Of a stretch of 64,000 nucleotides of DNA, positions 9,137-18,959 are shown one piece after another; the first letter of the stretch is position 1; the number at the start of each line of letters is the position of its first letter. Origin of the DNA: an uncultured Pelagibacteraceae bacterium (GTDB taxonomy: Bacteria > Pseudomonadota > Alphaproteobacteria > Pelagibacterales > Pelagibacteraceae). Position numbers and translations under genes: made by a program. The stretch is from assembly GCA_902519695.1 (NCBI GenBank), contig CABYKN010000001.1:23129-87128 (forward strand), written 5' to 3'. The notes under the pieces are model-generated. The model worked only from the letters and a program-made list of their open reading frames with translations, made no database searches and was not told the DNA's origin.

Positions 9137-10096
9137 ATGAAAAAAATTTTAATAATAGGCGGTGGCGCAATGGGATCTGCTTTTACTTTTCCATGTATAG
9201 ATAATAAAAATGAAGTAACTATCACAGAGCCTTATAATAAAACTTTTATTAAAAATTTATCTTCAAAAAAGAAATATCATTCTAGTTTGAAAATAAATTT
9301 ACCAAACAAACTAAAATACAAAAAATATTCGACTCATTTGTTAAATAATAAATATGATTTAGTCGTTGTTGCGTTAAGTTTATCAGGAATAAATTTTATT
9401 AGTGAAGAATTTAAAAAATCAAATATCAAAAGTCCAATTCTTATTCTTACAAAAGGTTTAAAGTATGAGAAAAAAAAACAGAAAATTTTTACTATCTCAG
9501 AGGATATAAAGAAAACTAATAAAAATTTAAATGTTTCAGTTCTAAAAGGACCTTGCTTAGCAAAAGAACTTTCAAATAAAAAACAAACAAGTGTAATTGT
9601 TGCTAATAAAAATATCAAAACCGCAAAAAAAATTTGTAATATGATAACTACAAAATACTATTTAACCGAAACTTCGAAAGATGTTATTGGAGTTGAGATC
9701 TGTTCTTCAATTAAAAATATTTATTCAATGATTATCGGGGCTGGAGATAGTTTAAATATGTCTTCAAGTTTATTCAAAAAATCCTTAAATGAGATGATAT
9801 ATATTACTAAATATTTTAAAGGAAAAATTGAGACTGCTCTTGGATTGGCTGGAGTAGGAGATCTATACGTCAGTGCTGCTGGAGGTAGAAATAGTAAAAT
9901 GGGAGTTTATTTAGGGCAAGGATATACATTTAACAATGCTAAAAGAAAATTTATGCCAAATGAAACTGTAGAGGGAGAGCAACTTGCAAGAGAAATTGCT
10001 CCATTTGTAATAAAAAAAATTCAACAAAAAAAAATCCCTTTGATGACAAAATTAATTAAATCTATAATTAATAACAAAAAATTAATATTAAATTAA
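9137..10096 (+). CDS. gpsA: NAD(P)-dependent glycerol-3-phosphate dehydrogenase-like protein
   Basis: N-terminal GGGAMGSA Rossmann motif, LKGPCLAKEL, EICSSIKNIYSMIIG, TALGLAGVGDLYVSAAGGRN; GpsA family, divergent and Lys-rich. Confidence 0.75.
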   Translation: MKKILIIGGGAMGSAFTFPCIDNKNEVTITEPYNKTFIKNLSSKKKYHSSLKINLPNKLKYKKYSTHLLNNKYDLVVVALSLSGINFISEEFKKSNIKSPILILTKGLKYEKKKQKIFTISEDIKKTNKNLNVSVLKGPCLAKELSNKKQTSVIVANKNIKTAKKICNMITTKYYLTETSKDVIGVEICSSIKNIYSMIIGAGDSLNMSSSLFKKSLNEMIYITKYFKGKIETALGLAGVGDLYVSAAGGRNSKMGVYLGQGYTFNNAKRKFMPNETVEGEQLAREIAPFVIKKIQQKKIPLMTKLIKSIINNKKLILN

Positions 10097-10098
10097 AA

Positions 10099-11184
10099 AT
10101 GGCAAGTATTAAAATAGATAAAGTAAACAAGTTTTTTGGTAGCACACATGTGATCAAAGATGTTTCTCTTGATATAAAAAGTGAGTCTTTCACAGTTCTG
10201 GTAGGCCCAAGCGGATGTGGTAAATCAACAATCTTAAGAATGATTGCTGGTTTAGAAGAAATTAACTCTGGCACAATATCTATTGATGATAAAGTTGTTA
10301 ACGATCTGCCACCTAAGGAAAGAAATATTGCAATGGTATTTCAATCTTATGCTCTTTACCCCCATATGACAGTATTTGACAATATGGCCTTTGGTTTAAA
10401 AATTGAAAAAAAATCAAAAGAGGAGATAGAGCAAAGAGTAATGGAGGCTGCTAAAATCTTACAAATAGAAGAGTATCTTGAGAGAAAACCTAAACAATTA
10501 TCTGGAGGACAACGTCAAAGAGTAGCAATAGGTAGAGCTATTACAAGAAAACCAAAAGTTTTCTTATTTGATGAACCATTATCTAACTTAGATGCGGCTC
10601 TCAGAGTACAAATGAGAGTAGAATTGGCAAAATTACATGATCAACTTAATGCAACAATGATTTACGTAACTCATGATCAAACTGAAGCCATGACACTTGC
10701 TAACGATATTGTTGTATTGGACCAAGGTATAGTTTCACAAAAGGGATCACCAATGAACTTATATAATAACCCGGATAATTTATTTGTTGGAGGTTTTATC
10801 GGATCTCCAAAAATGAATTTTATAGATAGTAAAATTTTAAGCAAAAGTTCAAAAAGTTCTGAAGTAGATATAATGGGGACTGGAAAGTTAAGTGTACCAA
10901 AAATTTCCGAAAATATTATAGAAGGCGAAAGTATAAAAATTGGAATAAGACCAGAGCATTTGATATTAAATGCAAAAACAGATTCATTATGGGAAAGTAA
11001 AGTCTTCGTTGTAGAAAAATTAGGGTCAGGAACATACTTATATTTAGAGAAAGAGGGAGATCCTCTTGTTGTACAAACTGATGGGGACACGAATATTAAA
11101 GTAGGTGATACAGTCAAAATAGGTTTTGATCCATTTCGTTGTCATTTATTTGATAATAAAGGTATTTCTTTTAAAAATTCATAA
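10099..11184 (+). CDS. Carbohydrate ABC transporter ATP-binding protein (UgpC/MalK family)
   Basis: GPSGCGKST, LSGGQRQRVAIGRA, FLFDEPLSNLDAALR, C-terminal TOBE-like region. Confidence 0.9.
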   Translation: MASIKIDKVNKFFGSTHVIKDVSLDIKSESFTVLVGPSGCGKSTILRMIAGLEEINSGTISIDDKVVNDLPPKERNIAMVFQSYALYPHMTVFDNMAFGLKIEKKSKEEIEQRVMEAAKILQIEEYLERKPKQLSGGQRQRVAIGRAITRKPKVFLFDEPLSNLDAALRVQMRVELAKLHDQLNATMIYVTHDQTEAMTLANDIVVLDQGIVSQKGSPMNLYNNPDNLFVGGFIGSPKMNFIDSKILSKSSKSSEVDIMGTGKLSVPKISENIIEGESIKIGIRPEHLILNAKTDSLWESKVFVVEKLGSGTYLYLEKEGDPLVVQTDGDTNIKVGDTVKIGFDPFRCHLFDNKGISFKNS

Positions 11185-11299
11185 ATCAATCTCAGGTAGT
11201 ATTTTATTTTAAATACCTAATGTTCTTCATTTAAATTTAAACTTTCATTTAGTGTACATTTTTAATATCTTTAATAAACATGAAACAAGAGGGGAATGT

Positions 11300-12628
11300 A
11301 TGTTTAAAAATATATTAATAACAATCTCTGCGATAGCTTTTGTTTTTAATTCAATTGCATTTGCAGATATCAAATTTTGGACGACAGAAACTCAACCAGC
11401 AAGAATGGCTAAGCAAGAAGAGATGGCTAAAGCGTTTGAAGCTAAATCTGGTATTGGGGTTGAAGTTATTCCTATTGATGAAAAAGATCTAGGAACAAGA
11501 GCCACAGCTGCAGCGGCAGCGGGAGATCTTCCTGATGTAATTTATCATACACTACAGTATGTATTGCCATGGGCTGAAGCAGGAATTTTAGACGTTGATG
11601 CAAATAATGATGTAGTCAATTCACTTGGTAAAAAAACTTTTGCGCCGGGTGCTTTAAATATGGCTAAAAAGGGAGGTAAAATTGCAGCAGTCCCTGTTGA
11701 TGGATGGACACAAATGGTCGTTTATAGAAAAGATTTATTTGAAAAAGCTGGTTTAGAACCACCAACAACTTATGCAAACATTGTGAAAGCAATAGATACT
11801 TTATCAAGTAATGATATGTTTGGATTTGTTGCGGCAACTAAAACTGATGAAAATTTTATGAGTCAAGTTTTGGAACATGTAATGCTTGCAAATGGAGTAA
11901 ACATAGTGAAAAAGGGTGGAACAAAAAAACAAGGTTTAGCTTTAAAAAGATCTTTAGAATTTTATAAAAAATTAGCTAAAGCTAGTCCCCCAGGTGAACT
12001 TTATTGGAAACAATCAAGAGAACTTTATTTTGCAGGTAAAACTCCAATGATAATATGGTCACCATTTATTATGGATGAATTAGCTGGTTTAAGAGATTCA
12101 GCTCCACCAACAATTAATAGTGATCCTACATCTCCAGAATTGGCATCTAAAACTGGTTTTATTACTAATTTTAGTGGACCAAATAATAAAAAAGGTGCTG
12201 CTTGGGCAGATGTTAGATATTTTGGAATAACTGCAGATGCAGATACTGATGAAGCTAAACAGTTTATTCTTTATTCAATGGATGAGGGATACACAAGTAC
12301 TTTATCTATAGCGCCAGAAGGTAAGTTCCCTGTCAGAAGAGGTAACGCAAGTGATCCAAATGCATTTACAGCAGCTTGGAGTAAACTACCTGTTGGAGTT
12401 GATAGAAAAGCTCCTTTAACAGATCTATATTCAGCAGATGTAATTAACAATATCGTTGCTGGTTTAGATACCGCTAACAGATGGGGTGTAAAAGAAGGTG
12501 AATTATCGAGAGCATCTAAAATTATCAACAATAAATTTATAAATAGAATCACTAGACAATATATTGATGATCAATTGACAGTTGATCAGGCAGTAGATGA
12601 AATTAATACTGTGCTAGCTAGTTTCTAG
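11300..12628 (+). CDS. Carbohydrate ABC transporter extracellular substrate-binding protein (family 1)
   Basis: Start adjusted to ATG at 11300 (preceded by GAGGGGA), giving signal peptide MFKNILITISAIAFVFNSIAFA; SBP family 1 pattern. The ORF track start at 11252 adds 16 unlikely residues. Confidence 0.88.
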   Translation: MFKNILITISAIAFVFNSIAFADIKFWTTETQPARMAKQEEMAKAFEAKSGIGVEVIPIDEKDLGTRATAAAAAGDLPDVIYHTLQYVLPWAEAGILDVDANNDVVNSLGKKTFAPGALNMAKKGGKIAAVPVDGWTQMVVYRKDLFEKAGLEPPTTYANIVKAIDTLSSNDMFGFVAATKTDENFMSQVLEHVMLANGVNIVKKGGTKKQGLALKRSLEFYKKLAKASPPGELYWKQSRELYFAGKTPMIIWSPFIMDELAGLRDSAPPTINSDPTSPELASKTGFITNFSGPNNKKGAAWADVRYFGITADADTDEAKQFILYSMDEGYTSTLSIAPEGKFPVRRGNASDPNAFTAAWSKLPVGVDRKAPLTDLYSADVINNIVAGLDTANRWGVKEGELSRASKIINNKFINRITRQYIDDQLTVDQAVDEINTVLASF

Positions 12629-12642
12629 TAATTTAAATTATT

Positions 12643-12679
12643 AAAAAAAGCGGATAATATTAATTATCCGCTTTTTTTT
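12643..12679 (+). terminator. Rho-independent terminator/attenuator abutting the next start codon
   Basis: AAAAAAAGCGGATAAT-ATTA-ATTATCCGC-TTTTTTTT directly before ATG at 12680. Confidence 0.85.
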
Positions 12680-13939
12680 ATGAGTACAAAACTTGCAAAA
12701 ATTGAAAAAAGAACAGCCTATCTTTTAATATTACCATCGGTTCTTTTAGTATTTTCTATAATTTTATTTCCGATATTTTCCAACATTTGGATCAGCTTTA
12801 AAAATGTAGAGCTTAAAGATTTAAGAATTCCTGAACCAAGAGCAAAAAAATTAGTAAAATCAATTAAAGATAATCCAAATAAAATAAAAATAATTTATAA
12901 ATTAAGAAATAGCTCTCTTACACAAGAAATAACTAATGTAAAATTTAAAGATAAATATCCAGATAATATCAAACCAATAAATCTAGATAAAAGATGTGAA
13001 TTTAAGCAAAAGTTACTTCAGTGTGAGTTAGGTAATTGGCCAAAAAAATATCGAGAAAATTTAGAAATAGTATTTCAAAATACTAGTAATCAAGAAATTT
13101 CTAAGAAGAAACTAAAATCTTATAAACCTAAACTATCAGGTAAGTCACAAAATATATTATTAACTTATGAATTTACATTAAATAATTTCAAAAAAGTAAT
13201 TAAAGACATAGCGTTTATAGATTTATTATCAACAACTTTTTATTACACTTTTTTTGGAACCATAGGTGCAATAGTTTTTGGAATTTTGGCTGCACAAATG
13301 GTAAATCAAAAATTTTTTGGAAGAACATTTATGAGAAGTGTTCTTTTATTCCCCTATGTTGCTCCAGTTGTTGCCCTTGCTTATACCTGGGAACTCTTAC
13401 TTGATCCAACAAGTGGAACTTTAAATAATTTGTTAATTAATTATCAAATTATTGATGGACCAATAAATTTGCTAGGACAAAAATATGTAACTTTAAACAT
13501 ACTTGGTTTAGATTTTAAATTGAGGCTAGCATTAACTACTGTAATTATTTTTGAAATTTGGAGATATTTTCCTCTGGCATTTTTATTTATTCTTGCTCGT
13601 CTTCAGGCAGTTCCAAAAGAACTATATGAAGCAGCTGATGTTGATGGCGCAAATCCTATTCAAAAATTTCTTAACATAACCTTACCCCAGATTTTAGCAG
13701 TGATTTCAATTTTATTTATGATTAGATTTATTTGGAATTTTAATAAATTTGAAGACATCTTTTTACTGACTGGAGGAGCATCAGGTACAAGAACATTGCC
13801 AATAAATGTATATCAACAAGGTTTTTCAATCGGAGATATTGGTATGGGTTCTGCTGTTTCTATTGTGATTGTAGTCTTTCTGTTAATTTTTATGTTTATC
13901 TATTTTAAACTTCTAGGAAAAAGAGCGGATGAAAATTAA
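12680..13939 (+). CDS. Carbohydrate ABC transporter permease (MalF/UgpA-like) with large insertion after TM1
   Basis: EAA motif VPKELYEAADVDGANPIQKFLNITLPQI; FTLNNFKKVIKD signature appears only after about 120 extra residues. Confidence 0.85.
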   Translation: MSTKLAKIEKRTAYLLILPSVLLVFSIILFPIFSNIWISFKNVELKDLRIPEPRAKKLVKSIKDNPNKIKIIYKLRNSSLTQEITNVKFKDKYPDNIKPINLDKRCEFKQKLLQCELGNWPKKYRENLEIVFQNTSNQEISKKKLKSYKPKLSGKSQNILLTYEFTLNNFKKVIKDIAFIDLLSTTFYYTFFGTIGAIVFGILAAQMVNQKFFGRTFMRSVLLFPYVAPVVALAYTWELLLDPTSGTLNNLLINYQIIDGPINLLGQKYVTLNILGLDFKLRLALTTVIIFEIWRYFPLAFLFILARLQAVPKELYEAADVDGANPIQKFLNITLPQILAVISILFMIRFIWNFNKFEDIFLLTGGASGTRTLPINVYQQGFSIGDIGMGSAVSIVIVVFLLIFMFIYFKLLGKRADEN

Positions 13940-15122
13940 AAATATATTAACTTATTCCTTTATCTCATCATTATTTTTGTTCTCATTAATTTGTATTTGG
14001 AAAATCTTAGTTACATTACAAGGAATTGAATTAACAAATTTTAACTTTAATAAATTATTTATCTTTGGAATAATTCTTTGTGTAATAAATCTTTTAATTG
14101 GAAAAAAATTTAATTTAAATATCAAAATAATTTTACTTGCAATTCTATTTTCTATCTTTGATTATTTTACCTCAATAAATTTACCTATTTGGTATAGTCT
14201 TGGCGTATTTTTAATTTCGTTATTTTTTTTCAATAACATAAAAAACTACGACAAAAACTTTTTATTAAAAAACCATTCGTCTCAAAAATTATTCTTTAAT
14301 TTTTTAACATTATTTGGAATTACACTGTTCTCTTTTGTAATTCTTTTCCCTTTCTACATGATGTTAGTTACAAGCTTTAAAACTCAAGCATTATTATTAT
14401 TAAACCCATTAGATTTTAGTATTAACTTCGCACAAGGATTGCCAGAGTTGTTCAAATCTTATTTTATAGTATTCAAGGATTATAATTTTGGAAGATATAT
14501 GCTAACAAGCACAATAGTCTCCTTAGGCACAGTCGTTATAACATTAATATTTGCAATCCCGGCTGCTTACGCGGTTGCAAGACTTAATTTCTTTGGAAAA
14601 AATTTTTTATCAACATCCATATTGATAATTTATTTGTTCCCAGCGATAGTTTTAGTGATACCTTTGTATACAATTTTTAGTCAACTTGGTTTAAGAAATT
14701 CTATTGAGGGTTTGTTAATAGTTTATACAGCTACAACCTTACCTGTAGCGATTTATATGCTGCAAGGTTACTTTAAAAGTATACCAAAAGAATTAGAAGA
14801 AGCAGGGATAATTGATGGTCAAAATTGGCTTGGTATAATTTTTAAAATTATACTCCCACTTAGTTTACCTGCAATATCATCAGTAGCTTTGTATGTATTC
14901 ATGATAGCTTGGAATGAATTTTTATTTTCATTAATGTTTTTAGACCGGCCAAATACATTTACATTATCAAGAGCTATTCAATTTCTGAATGTTGGAGCTG
15001 AAACACCTAGACAATATTTGATGGCAGGATCTGTAGTAGTAACTTTGCCTATTTTAATAATTTTTGTTTATTTTGAAAAATATTTAGTAAGTGGTCTTAC
15101 TGCAGGAAGTGTTAAAGGATAA
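13929..15122 (+). CDS. Carbohydrate ABC transporter permease (MalG/UgpE-like) with extra N-terminal TM helices
   Basis: EAA motif IPKELEEAGIIDGQNWLGIIFKIILPLSLPA; 397 aa with about 110 extra hydrophobic N-terminal residues. Confidence 0.85.
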   Translation: MKIKNILTYSFISSLFLFSLICIWKILVTLQGIELTNFNFNKLFIFGIILCVINLLIGKKFNLNIKIILLAILFSIFDYFTSINLPIWYSLGVFLISLFFFNNIKNYDKNFLLKNHSSQKLFFNFLTLFGITLFSFVILFPFYMMLVTSFKTQALLLLNPLDFSINFAQGLPELFKSYFIVFKDYNFGRYMLTSTIVSLGTVVITLIFAIPAAYAVARLNFFGKNFLSTSILIIYLFPAIVLVIPLYTIFSQLGLRNSIEGLLIVYTATTLPVAIYMLQGYFKSIPKELEEAGIIDGQNWLGIIFKIILPLSLPAISSVALYVFMIAWNEFLFSLMFLDRPNTFTLSRAIQFLNVGAETPRQYLMAGSVVVTLPILIIFVYFEKYLVSGLTAGSVKG

Positions 15123-16381
15123 TGCAAAATAAAGTAGAAGAGGCAAAAAAAATATTATTAGGTAACAGAAAAGATGGTTACACACTTCCTACTAATAACA
15201 AATTATATCCTGCTCAATGGAATTGGGACTCTGCTTTTATAGCACTTGGTTATTCATACTTTAATCTAGATTTTTCAATTACAGAAATTGAAACTTTGCT
15301 GAATGGTCAGTGGGACGATGGTATGATACCCCACATTCTTTTTCATGAAAAAGACACATCTTATTTTCCAAATCACACTACTTGGCAATGTGGAAAAAAT
15401 ATTCCTTCATCTGGTATTACTCAGCCACCAGTTTTAGCTAGTATTTTGAGGAAAATTGTTGAAAAAAATCAACTTAGTAATGAACAACATTCAAGAATTG
15501 TAAATATAATAACAAAAATTAAAAATTATCATGATTGGTTCATAAAATTCAGAGATCCTAATAAAACCGGCCTTGTATCGATATTACATCCTTGGGAGAG
15601 CGGGTATGATAATTCACCAATTTGGGACCAGCCAATGAGCAATATCAAAGTAGATAAAAACCTTAATTATAAAAGAAGAGATCTTGAAGTTTCAAATTCT
15701 GATGAGAGACCTTTAAAATCTGATTATGACAGATATGTAACTTTAAGAGATCAATTTAGGGATGTTCACTACGATCCACATAAATTGTATGAGATCTCTG
15801 ATTTTAATGTAGTAGATGTTGGATTTAATGCTTTATTTTTGAAAGCAAATAAAGATTTGCTTACCTTAGCTAAAATTTTTGATTTAAATTTTGATGATTT
15901 AAATAATTTTGTATTTAAAACCGAAAATGAAATATTAAAACTATATGATGATAATGTTAATGATTTTGTCTCAAAAGATATAAAAACTAATTTGAATATT
16001 GTTGTTCCATCGATAACAAATTATTTTACTCTTTTCGCAAATTTACAAGATGATGAATTAAATAAAAAAATTGTTAAGAATTTAAAAAATCATAATATTA
16101 ATGACGATTACTATTTCTCAACAATAAAACCAAATCATCATTCATTTGAAGAAAAAAGATATTGGAGAGGTCCAATATGGATAAATTGTAACTGGTTAAT
16201 TTATCAAGGACTTATTAAAAAAGAGCCAGAATATGCAAATGAAATCAAAAAAAAAACATTAGAATTAATTGAAGAAAAAGGTTTTCATGAATATTACAGT
16301 TATAAAGATGGATCGGTTATGGGTGCAAATAATTTCTCATGGAGCGCAGCTTTATATTTAGACTTAATTTTAGAAAATTAG
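15122..16381 (+). CDS. GH63-like glycoside hydrolase (mannosylglycerate/glucosylglycerate hydrolase-like)
   Basis: WNWDSAFIALGYSYFN, YWRGPIWINCNWLIYQGL and NNFSWSAALYLDLI motifs typical of the MGH/GGH-like (alpha/alpha)6 hydrolases; coupled to the ABC operon. Confidence 0.65.
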   Translation: MQNKVEEAKKILLGNRKDGYTLPTNNKLYPAQWNWDSAFIALGYSYFNLDFSITEIETLLNGQWDDGMIPHILFHEKDTSYFPNHTTWQCGKNIPSSGITQPPVLASILRKIVEKNQLSNEQHSRIVNIITKIKNYHDWFIKFRDPNKTGLVSILHPWESGYDNSPIWDQPMSNIKVDKNLNYKRRDLEVSNSDERPLKSDYDRYVTLRDQFRDVHYDPHKLYEISDFNVVDVGFNALFLKANKDLLTLAKIFDLNFDDLNNFVFKTENEILKLYDDNVNDFVSKDIKTNLNIVVPSITNYFTLFANLQDDELNKKIVKNLKNHNINDDYYFSTIKPNHHSFEEKRYWRGPIWINCNWLIYQGLIKKEPEYANEIKKKTLELIEEKGFHEYYSYKDGSVMGANNFSWSAALYLDLILEN

Positions 16382-16390
16382 TTTAAATTT

Positions 16391-17725
16391 TTAGTTTTTA
16401 TTTAGAAATGTTTCAGATGAATCGTCCATTGCTTTTGCCCAAGCTGTATGATGAACTGGAGCAACAGATCCAGTCACTGGGGATGAAAAAGATTTATTTC
16501 TATAAGTTGAAATATCCTCAACCTTATGATGCTCCCATTCTTTAAAATGTTTTCTGATTAATTCAAAATCTATTTTTGGGTAATCTGACATTTCATATAA
16601 TTCTTTTGTATATTCAGTTTGAAAATCAATCATCTGATCAGGATTTTCTAGTTTTTCTTCTAAAGCAACCCATTTGTTAATATCTTTTTCAATATCCTCA
16701 CCACTTGGCATATTTATCTTCCCCATTATAACATCTCTTGCGTACCAAGCTTGGCAATCAAACATATTAAATGTGTGAAACTGGTCTTGCATTCCTAGAT
16801 ACAAAAGTTTGTGATTATCTTGCCAAACAATACCTTTGTATAATTTTGGGGGATAGAGTCTATTTCTTGTTTTAAGTTTTAGATTTTCTTCCAAGAAAGG
16901 AAAATGATGTAGGTAACCAGTACATAGTATTATTACATCTGCATCTTGTTCAGTGCCATCTTTAAAAATTGCTTTTTTTCCTTCTAATCTATCTAAATAA
17001 AATACTTCCTTCATTCCTTCAGGCCATTTAAAACCCATAGGATTATGCCTGTAGCCAATTGTTACACTTTTTGCTCCATATTTATTGCATTGAAGCGCAA
17101 TATCCTCAGCGGAATAACTGCTTCCTAAAACTATAATATTTTTTCCTCTAAATTCTTCTGCATCTCTAAAATCATGTGAGTGCATTATTCTTCCAGGAAA
17201 TGAACTCATGCCTTTATATTCGGGTATAAAAGGAACTGAAAAATGACCAGTGGACACTACAACATAATCAAAATGATCAGTTAAAATTTTATCATTTTCT
17301 TTATCTTGATAGCTAACTTCAAATTTATCTGATTTAAAAACTGTATTAACTACTCTTGTATTAAATTTAATTTTATTTCTTAAATTTCCTTTACTTACTC
17401 TACTCGTGATATAATCATAAAGTACTTCTCTAGGTGGGAAAGATGGAATTGGCTTACCAAAATGTTCATCAAAAGAATAATCTGCAAATTCAAGACACTC
17501 TTTAGGTCCGTTTGACCAAAGATATCTATACATGCTATTATGAACTGGATCTCCATATTGGTCAGATCCTGTTCTCCAGCTATAATTCCAAAGACCTCCC
17601 CAATCACTTTGTTTTTCAAAGCAAACTATTTCAGGTATTTTGTCTCCTTTTTTCTCGGCATGTTCAAAAGCCCTCAGTATTGATAAACCACAAGGTCCAG
17701 CACCAATTATAGCGACTTTAGTCAT
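16391..17725 (-). CDS. tmm: Flavin-containing monooxygenase, trimethylamine monooxygenase (Tmm)-like
   Basis: GAGPCGLS FAD motif, VLGSSYSAEDIA NADPH motif, FMO identifying-type sequence HSHDFRDAEEFRGKN; strong resemblance to marine Tmm proteins. Confidence 0.8.
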   Translation of the reverse strand: MTKVAIIGAGPCGLSILRAFEHAEKKGDKIPEIVCFEKQSDWGGLWNYSWRTGSDQYGDPVHNSMYRYLWSNGPKECLEFADYSFDEHFGKPIPSFPPREVLYDYITSRVSKGNLRNKIKFNTRVVNTVFKSDKFEVSYQDKENDKILTDHFDYVVVSTGHFSVPFIPEYKGMSSFPGRIMHSHDFRDAEEFRGKNIIVLGSSYSAEDIALQCNKYGAKSVTIGYRHNPMGFKWPEGMKEVFYLDRLEGKKAIFKDGTEQDADVIILCTGYLHHFPFLEENLKLKTRNRLYPPKLYKGIVWQDNHKLLYLGMQDQFHTFNMFDCQAWYARDVIMGKINMPSGEDIEKDINKWVALEEKLENPDQMIDFQTEYTKELYEMSDYPKIDFELIRKHFKEWEHHKVEDISTYRNKSFSSPVTGSVAPVHHTAWAKAMDDSSETFLNKN

Positions 17726-17801
17726 GATAATTTTTCCTCTACAATTAAAATTATAAATATATTGTACTAAGAAAAATAGAAAAATTAAATATTATTTTAA
17801 T

Positions 17802-18959
17802 ATGAAAACTAATTGGAATTATCCTACTACAATTTGGGTTGGAGAGAACAGAATTCAAGATTTAGGCATGGCCTGTAAAAATTTGAAAATTGATAAACCA
17901 TTATTTGTTACAGATAAGGATTTAATTAATCTAAAAATGGTTCAAGATATAATTAAAGATTTAAAAAAAACCCATAATCATCTTCAAGTTTTTTCAAATT
18001 TTTCAGGTAATCCTGTGGGTGAGAATGTGGAAGAGGGTGTAGGGGAGTTTAAGAAATTAGGTTGTGATGGAGTTATAGCATTTGGTGGTGGCAGCGGTCT
18101 TGATGTAGGTAAAGCTATTGCTTTTATGTCAGGACAGTCAAGATCAATATGGGATTTTGAAGATATAGGTGATTATTGGAAAAGAGCAGATGAAACTAAC
18201 ATTGCACCTATTATTGCTGTACCCACTACAGCAGGGACAGGATCAGAAACTGGAAGAGCATCAGCTATAATCAATAAACAAACAGGTATAAAAAAAATTA
18301 TTTTCCACCCGAAATTTTTACCTTCAATTGTAATTTTAGATCCTAATTTAACTTTAGATCTTTCTCCAAGATTGACTGCAGCTACAGGTATGGATGCTTT
18401 GGCACACAATTTAGAAGCTTTTTGTGCACCAGGATTTCATCCGATGGCTGATGGAATTGCAATTGAAGGAATGAAGTTAATCAAAAATTCATTAATTAAA
18501 GCAGTTAAGAACGGTAAAGATTTAAATGCTAGAGCAGAATTATTAGCTTCAGCTAGTATGGGTTCTACCGCTTTTCAAAAAGGGCTCGGTGCTATTCATT
18601 CTTTAAGCCACCCTATTAATGCACAATTTAATGTTCACCACGGTTTATCAAATGCTATCTTTATGCCCTATGTATTAACTTTTAACAAAGATATAATTGA
18701 AAAAAGGATAATTTCTATATGTGATTATCTCGAACTCGATAAAAGTTTTGATAGTTTTTTAAAGTGGATTTTAGAACTAAGAAAAGAATTAAATATACCT
18801 CATAAATTATCAGAAATTGTTGATGTAAATAAAATAAATTTAGAGCAGTTATCAGTTATGGCATTAGAAGATCCTTCAACTTCTACCAATCCAAGGAAAA
18901 TGAGTAAGGATGACATGAAAGCACTTTATGAACATAGTATTTCAGGTAAATTATTTTAA
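17802..18959 (+). CDS. Iron-containing alcohol dehydrogenase
   Basis: GGGSGLDVGKAIAF, PTTAGTGSE, GLGAIHSLSHPINAQFNVHHGLSNAI (metal-ligand His region). Confidence 0.88.
   Translation: MKTNWNYPTTIWVGENRIQDLGMACKNLKIDKPLFVTDKDLINLKMVQDIIKDLKKTHNHLQVFSNFSGNPVGENVEEGVGEFKKLGCDGVIAFGGGSGLDVGKAIAFMSGQSRSIWDFEDIGDYWKRADETNIAPIIAVPTTAGTGSETGRASAIINKQTGIKKIIFHPKFLPSIVILDPNLTLDLSPRLTAATGMDALAHNLEAFCAPGFHPMADGIAIEGMKLIKNSLIKAVKNGKDLNARAELLASASMGSTAFQKGLGAIHSLSHPINAQFNVHHGLSNAIFMPYVLTFNKDIIEKRIISICDYLELDKSFDSFLKWILELRKELNIPHKLSEIVDVNKINLEQLSVMALEDPSTSTNPRKMSKDDMKALYEHSISGKLF

Noticed and set aside
10677-11117. 146-aa minus ORF inside the MalK-like ATPase gene
   Set aside because: Antisense shadow ORF of a strongly conserved ATPase frame.
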